This document shows, piece after piece, positions 50,501-60,317 of a stretch of 64,000 nucleotides of DNA. How positions within the stretch are numbered: the stretch's first letter is position 1; each line of letters starts with the position of its first letter. The position numbers were made by a program, and so were the translations under genes. The stretch comes from Pleodorina starrii. Taxonomy: Eukaryota > Chlorophyta > Chlorophyceae > Chlamydomonadales > Volvocaceae. The notes under the pieces were generated by a model. That model did no database searches. It had not been told where the DNA came from and saw only the letters and a list, made by a program, of their open reading frames with translations. The stretch lies in NCBI GenBank assembly GCA_030267565.1, contig BRXU01000013.1, positions 2,830,001-2,894,000 of the forward strand, read 5' to 3'.

Positions 50501-52763
50501 AAAACGCCCAAATGTCCAAAAGTACGGAACGGCGTATTACGGTACGGCCCCTGGCCCAAGCATTGGCTGGCTGTGGCGTGCATTGGTGGTGCGTGGTGGT
50601 GTGTGGTGTTTCCCGGGGGGGGGCTCCCCTCCTCCCCTTCCAGAGATTGAAATGTCCGCCCATCTGACGCCATCTGACGGCCATCAAAGTGCGCATTTAG
50701 TCATTCGGGTGGCGCTACCTCCTTGCCTCCTGGCCTGGCCTGGCCTGGCCGCCTGGCCGCGCCTGGCCAGCGCTTACTGCGCCAGAGGACCGCGCCGGCA
50801 AAGAGCAAGTGCCAGCGCCACTCGCACCCGGACCGACCCATGGGTCATTGATTGAGGAAACACACACACGCACACTCTGTGTCGGGCGCCCGCCGCGGCC
50901 TCCCCTCAAAACCTCTAAAACCCTTCCGCTCCTATTACAACGACACCCTAAACCCTTCCCCCCCAAAAACCCAACACCACCCAGCGGAACGCGTGTCCTT
51001 TTGGTGCGTGCTTCCTGCGCAACCCCACAAGACCCTCCTGGCGCCCCGAAACCACCGCCCCTAAAAGTACTAAACTCATGTCTTTCACCCTTTCCGCTGC
51101 AAAAAAAAACACATCGCCAGCTCCATCGCCTGGGGGCCGCACACACCCCGGCAGGCGCTGCACTGGCACAGACACGGGCACAGACACGATGTAAAGAAAG
51201 AGCGCAGGGGGCAAGCAGAAACCACACAAACACACACATACACACACGCGCAAGGCTTGACGAAAGGCTGGCCGAGCGATCGAGACCAGACCCCGCACCC
51301 AAGCATCCTTTGCCCCCTTTCCACAGAGGAGGAGAAAGTAGTGGGGGGAAAACACGGCGCGCGCACCCCGTCGCCCAATCTCCCCATCCTCTTCCCCTGC
51401 CAGCTCAAATCAACATGCGCCAGACCTCACATGCCGTACAACGAGATGTCGTGGAATGCCGTAGAAAACAAACAGATGCTCTGCACAGACCGCAAGACGG
51501 ACCGGCCCCGGCTGGTGCGCGCGCCCCTCCCCTCCTCCGCCGTCCATCCTCCAACCCAACCCAATCCACCACCGGGGCCCGCCTTACCCCCCCGAGGGTG
51601 CTTCCCCCGGGGTACTGCCACCCGGGGGCGCTCCCACCCACAGCCCTTCCCTCCCCGCCGGGAACCCCGGACGCCCTCCCTTGACCTGCCCATCCAAATG
51701 GAGGGACCACCTGCCAGTGCGGTTGGGATCCAACCGACAAGCCAACCGACAAACCAACCCAGCCACAGCACACGGCCGCCCCTCGCACCCCAACTGCCAC
51801 AGCCTACACAGCCAACACGTTGGCCAACAAAAGACGAAACCTGCGGGACACGACACATATACGTGCCTCCCAATGCAGTAAGGGTGCAAGTACGGCTCCG
51901 CCGCAAATGCCGTATACCTAGTACGGCAAGATGCACCGCTGTCGTCGTTGATCTTTTTAGGTAACGCCAATTGGCACCCCCATGCGCGCTCTCGTACCTC
52001 GCCCCCTCAAGCCGTACATTTTAACCTTTTCAAGTTGTGGCTGCCACAGCGCACAGCCACAGCCACGGCAGCAGCCGCGGCTATTTCAGCATCGCTGTGC
52101 CCTTATGTCGCCCGTGCGAAGGCTACTGCCGCCCCAATTGCGTTGCCCGCCCCTCCCTCCCTCCCTCCCTCCCTCCCTCTCTCCGCCTCTCGACCCCTCC
52201 TCAGCCACTCATCATCGGATCCCCCCATTCCCCTTTTGCGCCTCTTGCGGCCCCCCTCCTGCGTCCCCCGCCCCCACCTAGCCCATCCCGCTTTCTCCTG
52301 CGCTGCCGGTAAAAAAAAACCACCATACCCCCACCACCCCCTTTGACACACACCGCCGCTGCAGTACCTCCTTTGTTGCCCCCGCCCCATCCCAACTCTC
52401 ATTCACTTGCAGCCCCCGCCTGCCGCCACCACAATCAATGGCTCCACTCCCGCCTTTCCACCTCCACTCGCGCAGGCCAGCCAGGAAGCCAGTAGGGCCC
52501 CCCGGTCCGGCCTTCCGGCACAGAAGCGGCAGCTGCCGCCGCCGCCGCCGCGGCGGCGGCGGCGGCGGAATGCTGTACCGCCGCCACTCGCGGAACCACC
52601 AGGAAGTAACTCCAGGGGCGGCGGCGCCGCCCCCGCGGCTTCTTCCCAGCGGCTCCTTCCCTGCCGCAACCTCAATGCATGCCAACCCCTAGCATCGCTG
52701 CTGCTGCTGCTGCTGTTGCGGCGGCGGCGGCATCGGCGGCATAAAACCAACAACAAGAGCTCT

Positions 52764-55700
52764 TTAGAAGCCGGCTCTGGAGCTCGCAACCCGCTGCAAG
52801 AACTCCGGGTATGCGGGCCCTCCATGCTCCATATTATCGATACCGGCCAGTTCCGTCTGTTGGTCGACTCTGAGCAGGTTGAAGCGCTTGAGGGTGGAGA
52901 AGGTGAGGATGCTCCAAAAGGCGGTCCAGGCAATGGACACTGCCAGACCTGTACGACAAATGTACGAAAGGATCGCAGACGGCGCAGAGCAGAGAGGGGC
53001 AGGGATGGGTGTGTGAGTGTGTGTGTGTGTGTGCAAGGGGAGAGAGGGGCGTAAGGAAAGGGGAAGAAGCTGCCGGGAGAGAGAGAGAGAGAAATGATGT
53101 GGAGTGAGGTGGAGCTGGAGGCACTTGGGTTGGATGCATTGGGGTTTGGCGATTGAGGTGGATGATGAGGGGCCGCGCGGGGGGACGGCACGCCTAAAAC
53201 CCTAACCAACCACATACACACACACCCCTCCCATCCCCCATAATCCCAACCCCACTCCACCCCACGCGCAAAACCCCAAACTCCCCCCACCTTCCCCCCG
53301 CCCCAAAAGACCCCAAAACCCTAAAACCCCAAACCCACATGGGGAAACAACCCCCAAACCCCACCACAAAACCCACCCAGTAGCTGCATGCCAAGCTGCG
53401 TGCCGCCTCGGGTGCCGTACACCAGTCCACCGCAGCTTCTTTCCACCATCGCCCTCACGTAGGCAGGTCGCGCCAACACCCCACTGACCGCCACCCCCAG
53501 CAGCCCGGACCCGCAGTGTATGGCGGACGAGTCGAGCGGGTCGTCGACGCCCAGTCGCACGAGCAGTCGGGAGTTGGCCACGTAGAGGAGGCCCGCCAAG
53601 GTTCCCGTGATGCAAGCAGCCCAGGGGGTCACGAACCCCACGTTGGCGGTGGAGGCGGAGAGGCCGGCCATGAGGCCGTTGCAGCAGACCGCCAGGTCAA
53701 ATGTACCTGCGGTTGGTGGTTGGTTGCTGTGGTTGGTGGTTGGGTGGATGGTGGTTTGGGGGAGGGTTGTGGGAGGGTAGAGTGATGGGAGGTGAGGGAG
53801 GGGTTGCGGTTGCGGGTTGCGGGTTGTGCCGTGTAGGGTGTTGTTGCGGAGGGAGAGGTGCTGTTGAGTTGCCTGGGCGGGGAGGCGGGGAGGCGGAGAG
53901 GCAGGGGTATGTCTGGGTTCTGGGTCCCGAGTCTTCCGGCCCCGCCGCGACGCTGGGACGGATCAAAGGGGTGGCGCTCTCGCGAGCCCCCTAGGAGACG
54001 CTCCCTCAACCCCATCCATCCACCCACCCACCCACCCACTCCGCCCCACTCCCACGTCCCACCCCACTTCCCGCCCTCACCCGTCTGCAGACTGGCTACC
54101 ACCAGACTCGTCATTCCTGCCGCCGAGGCGCACAACGTCATGTTTAGGGCCACTCGGCTGACGGCGGCGGAGGCGGTGGGGCCTCCCTCCGACACGTAGA
54201 TGTAGGTGGAGCCGCAGTTGAAGCCAAACCTGTTGGGGGCATTAGGGTGGGGCGTTTGGGTGGGTGGGAGGGTGGGAGGTTGGGTGGGAGGGAGATGCGT
54301 TCCGGAGTGCGGTATTAGGCCGCCCGGGGGGTAATGGGGGGGTGATGTCGCCGGGTAGTGCAGGGTAGTGCAGGGCGCGTACTGCCACCGCCACACCACC
54401 ACCACCAGTAGACGAAACAAGACCCACCAGCCAGCCAGCCAGCCAGCCACCCACTCCCTCCCTCCCTCCCTCCCTCCCTCACCAGCCAAACCACAGCATC
54501 AATGATCCCAGGCTGACGGACGACACGTCGTGTCCGGGTATCTCCTTGTGGGCCCCGTCCTCGAAGCGCCCCATGCGGGGGCCGCAGTAGATGGCGCCGA
54601 TAAGGCCCGTCAGACCGCCTAAGCCACGCCGCGGAGAGAGGAGGGGAGAGGAGAGGAGAGAGGAGAGGGGACGGAGGAGGGTGGGGCGATCGTGGGATGC
54701 GGGCGGCAATCGAAACGTGGCAGTGGAGGGCGCCCAGACCCACGGGTCAATCCGTCGGCACAGTGGCACTCGCGGCCGCCCCCTTACTACGGCACGCCAC
54801 CCCGAAACTCCTCCCCGCCATCCCACCTGCCTTCCCTTCCCGCAACCTGCTCTCACACCTGAATCCCCCATTCCGCCATCCATCCATCCATCCATCCAGT
54901 CAGCCAGCCATCGGGCTCCGGAGCCACATTTTCACGCGATCCCGGTCACCGCAACAACAACGCCCCCCCCCGCCCCCCTTTAGTGTGACCAGCTGTCCGT
55001 CGAGCCGCCGGGCACGTCGAGCCGCCGGGCCCCGGGACGGACGACGGACACGACCACCCAGCCCCCGCCCCAGCCCCAGCCCCAGCCCGACTTCGCCCCC
55101 GCACCGAGCGACCCGCGGGTCGGTGGGTCACTCACCCACGATGTGCACCACCGCTCCCCCCGCAAAGTCCAGAAAGCGGCAGGGCGAGCCGATGCGGGAA
55201 TTGAGCCACGAGTCCCGGGACCAAACCCAGTGGGCAACCACCGGGTGTACGATAACGCTAACGACCGCCTGGGGGGTGTGGGGGGCCGGGGGGGGCCAGG
55301 GAGGGGGGGAGGTTCCGGGTTTGCGATGAGTGGAGGGGCCGCTTACCCACGGATAGGCCCGAGCCCGGGAACTTGGGGGTTTTTAGGGTTTTACGGTGAT
55401 TTGTTTTTAGGGCGATACGAGGGGGCGGAGGGGACGCGGGTACGTATGGACAGTCAGATCTAGGGGCCGAGGGAAGGGTGGGGGGGAGGCCTGAGCCTGG
55501 CGGCCCCTCCCTTCCCTACCCCTCCCTTCCCTGCCCCTCCCTGCCCCTCCCTCCCCACCCAACCACCCACCGTATACACGGGGTATACGAAGAGGTGCGT
55601 CCTCTCCGCCAGGCAGCCCGAGGCGATAGTGACGGCCGACAGACAAAAGGCCCAGGTGAAGAACCAGGGCTTCGAGTCAAAGCTCTCGCCATCACTGAAG

Positions 55701-57394
55701 AAATGCGACACACTGCGGGCGAATGTGGGTTTGGGAGGGAGGGGGGTTGGCGGGGGCAGGGCAGGGGAGGGCAGGGGAGGGGAGGGGTCGCTTAACTCGT
55801 GGTTTGGGGGGGAGGGGGTTCGAAGTCAAACACAGGGGGAGGGGAGGCGAGGCGGGCAGAGGGCAGGGTGATCCTGGGTCCTTCTTCTTCCCTGCCAATC
55901 AGCAGCGCATCCATTCCGCCCATCATCCGTTCCACAACGAACGAACGAACAAGAGGGACAAGCGTGGCAAAGCAAAGACTTTCCGCCCTATCGCGGAAAT
56001 GTGTCCGCCAGCCCGCCCGGACGAGGGCCGTACCCGCCGCCGCCGCCGGCGGGGGCCTAGCCCGCGCCCCCCCCAAAGAGGCCCCCAGTTGCCGTACCCA
56101 CCCCAAGAGTCCGCCCGCCGTCTTGCCGTACGCAAAGGCGTACCCAACCGCCCACCAACATATGGCACACAACATGATGTTGACGAGGTTCTGAGGGAGC
56201 GGGCGGTGGGCGGGTGGTGGGTTGAGGGTTTTAGGGTTTTCGGGTTTTGCGTGCTGCTGCGAAGCGACACGAGATGCGGAGTGGGACAGAGAGAGGGGGT
56301 GAGAGAGAGCGGGGCTCCCAGCCGAGAGCTGGCAGGCCGTGTGGCGGAGGGCCGGGGGTAGGGGGGTAGGGGGGGCAGGGGCGGCTCTCAAGTTCATGGT
56401 TCGCTACGTCACGTTACGTCACATGGATGGAGGTCATTATGCATTTCATCTTGCATGACGCTCGGAGCCACCACCACCACCACCACCACCCGGCAGCAGC
56501 TCACGAGGCCAAATGAGCGCCAAACGCACTACACGTGGTTTGCCGGCGAAGCGTCAGCTACTCCAGGAAGCATCCATACAGGCATGCATGCATGCCTACT
56601 CAGGAAAGCATGCATGTGCGGTTGCGCGGTTGCGCGCACTTGTTTTTTTGTTTCTGCGCAGGGCTGAAGAGGGAGGACGCGGGCGCCCACGTGTCGTACC
56701 TTGAGCAGAATATTCCGCACGTTTTTAGCTCGCCCCTGGCCGCTCTCCGCCGAGACGAAGCCGATTTGCATGAAGACTGCGAGGTGGACATGGGGAGGGT
56801 GGGGGTGGGGAGTGAAGGGCGTGTGGGAAGCGCCTCCCGCCAGCGTTCCCCCCCAAACTGGCCAAGTCCCAACGGGCAACAGTCTGGCGAGTTGCCTCGA
56901 GCACCGGTCGGCCCTCATGGGAGTGTCCACGCAGTAAGTCAAATCGAGCGAAGATGTAATGTGCTCAATTGTGCAGCCAGTCAAAGTTTCTGCTAATGTT
57001 TCTCGGTACGCGGACAAACTTACAAATGAGGAAGCTGGTGACCGTTGGGACCACCCAAGCCGTCGTGTCCGGGCGCAGATTGGCAAACGATGTAAGTTAG
57101 TAGTATTCGTCAGTGTCACGTCAATAGCTGCGCACCCGCAGGCAACTAGCCGCCGAGCGCGATGAGTGTCCCAGCCGGGCGAGCGGGTGTCAAAAGCACT
57201 CACCCATTTAGCAGGACAAAGTCGGAAGCCGTGTAGGTAACGCCACTGCTTGTGGATTGTCCGGGCGGTGCTTGTCCCTGAAGCAAACGGCCGCGGTCCT
57301 GGCCTTCCCCCTTCGTGTCCAGTCCAGAAGCTAGAGCCGAACCCATCATAAGGGCCATGCAGCCTAGGAAAGAGAGAAAGCCAAGCCATTGCAT
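52764..57394 (-). CDS. AMT-family ammonium transporter
   Basis: Ten exons: 57394-57204, 57034-57024 (11 nt), 56776-56700, 56190-56102, 55712-55571, 55268-55136, 54618-54483, 54229-54081, 53706-53377, 52948-52764; 480 residues. A plasma-membrane channel-like protein that takes up ammonium, normally trimeric with 11 transmembrane helices. Landmarks: FMQIGF…RAKNVRNILLK, WFFTWAFCLSAVTIASGCLAER, FLDFAGGAVVHIVGG (conserved Asp and first pore His), GPRMGRFEDG, SLMLWFGWFGFNCGS, DDPLDSSAIHCGSG (second pore His) and C-terminal ELAGIDNMEHGGPAY. The micro-exon supplies FLIF and restores phase; without it the flanking exons do not join in frame. The N-terminus (MQWLGFLSFLGCMALMMGSA) resembles a signal peptide. 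Other changes from typical AMTs: GFVSAESGQGRAKN where GFALLEAGSVRAKN is usual, and the HCGSG version of the HGGxG block. Confidence 0.94.
55110..55121. other. GACCCGCGGGTC palindrome
   Basis: Perfect 12-bp palindrome just downstream of exon 6 in the transporter gene. One of eight GACCCRYGGGTC sites in the window. Confidence 0.5.
55344..55367 (-). repeat. Dispersed 25-bp motif, copy 5
   Basis: Minus-strand CGGGCTCGGGCCTATCCGTG then GGTAAG, in transporter intron 5, sense orientation, with three substitutions. Confidence 0.4.
57024..57034 (-). other. 11-nt micro-exon of the ammonium transporter gene
   Basis: Minus-strand CTTCCTCATTT, preceded by CACCAG and followed by GTAAGTTT. Exon 1 ends AATGG (two bases over) and exon 3 starts TCTTCATG (needs one base carried in), so they cannot join directly. 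With these 11 bases the junction reads Asn-Gly-Phe-Leu-Ile-Phe-Phe-Met-Gln, matching the first helix of AMT proteins. Confidence 0.75.
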
Positions 57395-57922
57395 AGCGCC
57401 CCAACTTGGCCCCCTAAAGTTCAGGTTTGCCCCACTTCGTCGGAGCAGCGGTTTTAGAAAGGTCCTACTTGGTCTGCATTGGTGTCAGGGCCCCGAAAGC
57501 TAGTAAATTTTTGCATGGTCCAAACTCTAGTAATATGCGGCGGCCGGTCTTAATTATTTTCTCGTCGCCTGTACATTCACGTGGAGCCCCCCTGGCCAAC
57601 ACCCATCGTCCTGAGGAGGCGTCCCATCAAGGCATACAAAGACCTTCGAATATGTTATATGCTGTATTCGGTCATGCACATAATTTTTTGATTGGCTTAC
57701 TGATGCCTTGGGGCATGGCGTTAGGCAACCACTTCCCAACTAAATAACCATTCCCGGGTTATTTGCTAGCACACACCTTCAGTTATCGCTGCTGTCGTTT
57801 GTCGAATGACGTCCAGTGTCTTCAGCTCGCTGAGGTAGTTCACAAGCAGGCACGTGGGCAGCAGACATGTGCTCTTACTAGGGTTCCGTACGCATGGGAG
57901 TATTGCCAGCACGCAGCCACCA
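57395..57922. promoter_or_regulatory. Shared upstream region of AMT and the 57923 gene
   Basis: 528 bases between divergent start codons. AT-rich patches at 57530-57560 and 57640-57770, but no convincing TATA box or nitrogen-response element that I can name. Confidence 0.3.
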
Positions 57923-58498
57923 ATGAATTATTTACAAATTAATACCACTGCGGCCATGCAAGGCGAGGATGAGGGATTCCCAGTAGGAGGCTCGTGGACG
58001 GCGGGAATCCACCCTCAGGCAAGAAAAATGTGGCACGGTATGCCCTTTAACCTGCCCCTTACTGAATCTGGAACGATGATTATTCCTCTTGCAGTCTATT
58101 CCAGGCGCGCTCAAGGTCCAGCAAGAGTCCATAGGATTACTTCAGCGTACCCTTCGGCAGGAGCTGGCGAAGCTTCAGGTGACTGGCAATCGTTATGCAT
58201 CAGCTCAATGGGTCTTGCAGCTGCAGGCGACAGCGACGCACGCCCTGGAAGTCCGCCTGCCTGGCGGCCCGTTCTCCCCTTGAACATGCCATGCGACAGC
58301 TGGGATCTCTCTTGTCCTTACCCCGACAGGTCCCTCGCACTCACCGCCGCTACGTCGCAGGCAGAGGAGGCCATCCTTAAGCTCATGATCCGGCGGGAAC
58401 GCCGGCGCCTGGCCCGACAGGCGCGCAGGAGGGAGGGCACACGGGAGCCGGACGCACCGTTGCAGCAGGAGGGCGGGCGGGCGGAGGCGGAGGCTTAG
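57923..58498 (+). CDS. Small coiled-coil protein, about 113 aa
   Basis: Probable exons 57923-58018, 58095-58178, 58227-58250 and 58361-58498. Exon 1 (MNYLQINTTAAMQGEDEGFP and onward) ends at a GC donor, CAG|GCAAGA. The best GT alternative (CACG|GTATGC) breaks the helix frame. Joined exons give SIPGALKVQQESIGLLQRTL, RQELAKLQ, a short eight-residue exon, then EEAILKLMIRRERRRLARQA and an acidic/Gly tail. It is a single helical, strongly basic protein that I cannot place in a family. The eight-residue exon rests on a weak donor (GAA|GTCCGC) and may be longer by two residues or absent. It is divergent from the ammonium transporter gene. Confidence 0.55.
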   Translation: MNYLQINTTAAMQGEDEGFPVGGSWTAGIHPQARKMWHGMPFNLPLTESGTMIIPLAVYSRRAQGPARVHRITSAYPSAGAGEASGDWQSLCISSMGLAAAGDSDARPGSPPAWRPVLPLNMPCDSWDLSCPYPDRSLALTAATSQAEEAILKLMIRRERRRLARQARRREGTREPDAPLQQEGGRAEAEA

Positions 58499-59981
58499 GA
58501 AGAGGATGCAGGGCACTGAGCCCCTTCACTGGCACTGCTGCGCTGCCGCCGCTGCAGCGGAGCGGCGGTACTGGCGGTACTGTCGCGAGAGGCCCGGTGC
58601 GGTCTGTGCAGTGGCGGCAGTGGCGGCAACGGCAGCGGCGCTGCACACACCGCCGACCGCAGCCGTGGCAGTGCAGCAGCAGCAGCAGCAGCGGTGGCAG
58701 CAGTGAGGATTACCTTAGCGGCCATATAGTAGCGACGACTGAGGCTCAGAAAGACCATCGAACCCAACCATTGCATTGCATTTCATGTCAAACCTGAGGG
58801 CGAAACGGCACAGGACCTGTGGGTGGCCACCCAGGGAGCGGGGTTGGGGGCGAGAGCTGGTGGCGGCAGCAATGTTCTTCTACGGTTTTCTTGCGGCGGC
58901 GGCGGCTAATTACTCGGCGGGGTGCGTTTCCGGACACTGGAGGACTCCCCACACCTCACTCACTCTCATGGCGAGGGCGCGCGCCCGGGGGCCGCGGCAG
59001 TCAGAGAGTGGGGACGGGGGGAGGGGGGATTCATTGCTGTGCGCTGCGGTGACGACCGGGGGACGTCGAATGCGGATTACCATCACCGGTGTACACTATG
59101 GTGACGAATACCGGTACGACAGCAAACACGATTTTGGACGAACCAGGCGTGCCACAGTGGCCGAAGCGGCGGACTCGTTGACGCTGCGGCCGAGCGGACC
59201 CCCTGAACTGCGGGCCGGGGCTGGTGGGTGGGATGCGGTGGGGTGGGGTACAGGGTCGGTGGGAGAGTGGCCGTGTGTCACCTGGGTACCTCCGACTCTG
59301 GTCGCGGTCGCTTTTAGGGTTCGTTTGTGCCATTGTGTGCTAGGTGGCGTGTCGGTGGTGACTGCGTGGGATTGGCCCGTCCGTGGGATGGCCCGTGTGG
59401 GGGTGCGACGGGTGCGGATGCGGCGTTGGAATGCGTGGTGAGGGAGGGCGGGAGGGAGGGAGGGAGGGCGGGAGGGAGGGAGGGAGGAGCTGACGAGGGG
59501 CTCTCCCCCTCAGCCCTGGTGAGTCCCATGTGTGGAGGGCGGCATGGGGAGGGGCAGCGGCGGCATGGGGCGAGGGGCGCTGCGGACCGGGGAATCGGGA
59601 TGTAGGGGGTGGAGCGATGCGGCGCCATTTGCCGCAGCTGCGGGCGGAGGCCCCTCGCAGCCCATCACCACCACCGACCGTACCACGTCACTCCACACCT
59701 AGGGCTCCGCTCCGTAGCGCCCACCTCGCCCACCCCAACCCCCACGCCCCTGGTCCCCGCTCCCCCTGGTCATCTGACACGCAGCAGGGAACACACCCGG
59801 TGCTGCACACGTGGGAACAGCGGAACCGTCAGGGGCCCCGCCAACCCATCCAACGAAATCCATCCAAATCCTTCCAACCCATCACTCCTGCCAGGTTGGC
59901 AGTTCATTCATACCGCCTGAGCCCTCGGCCGACCAACTGGAAGAGGCAGCGGCCAGACGGGTCATTAGGGTTGTATTGATT

Positions 59982-60015
<34 letters not shown>

Positions 60016-60131
60016 AGACAGCAATTAGCACCAAAACAAAGCAACCGTCGTCCGCCCGGCCTCACACCTTTCCCCCCCACGCACACACCCTGCCGTCATG
60101 CCATCTAACACGAGTTAACCATTACCCTGCC

Positions 60132-60136
60132 TGTAA
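60132..60136 (+). terminator. Possible poly(A) signal of the 57923-58498 gene
   Basis: First plus-strand TGTAA seen after the stop at 58498; distance 1.6 kb. Confidence 0.25.
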
Positions 60137-60259
60137 TCAAAATGTCACAAGCTTTCGGTCCGAGGCACCATCAAGGTGGACCGGCAGCGGTATAGGGGCC
60201 AACCTTCACCTTCAATCCTTCCCGCCCCAGGAAGGATTCTTCTGATACGTTACCGTTCA

Positions 60260-60284
60260 CGGGCTCCGGCCTATACGTGGATAC
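60260..60284 (+). repeat. Dispersed 25-bp motif, copy 6
   Basis: CGGGCTCCGGCCTATACGTG then GATAC, followed by a C run. It is near the 3' end of the minus-strand coiled-coil gene, opposite in orientation to it. Confidence 0.7.
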
Positions 60285-60317
60285 TCCCCCCCCCCAAAAC
60301 CCGCGCCTTACTTCACC

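Larger units (their letters stand above)
46063..52763. other. 6.7-kb stretch without a convincing gene
   Basis: It lies between the 3' ends of two convergent genes. I found no recognisable exon on either strand. Contents: GAT/ATG-rich DNA at 46060-46130, the duplication at 46261-46344, CA/GT runs, C-rich pyrimidine runs, TTTTAGGG at 46686, and a plus-strand TGTAA at 47588-47592 that may end the coiled-coil transcript. A minus-strand TGTAA at 50939-50935 is 1.8 kb beyond the ammonium-transporter stop. Confidence 0.45.
58499..60317. other. Gene-free stretch
   Basis: No supported exon. Contents: GGGA arrays at 59440-59487, a CAG/AGC array at 59986-60014, TTTTAGGG at 59312, and TGTAA at 60132-60136 that may end the 57923 gene transcript. 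Confidence 0.45.

Noticed and set aside
52403..53290. 295-codon minus-strand frame overlapping the transporter 3' end
   Set aside because: It runs out of frame with the conserved AMT C-terminus (ELAGIDNMEHGG), is Ser/Arg/Pro-rich and has no domain.
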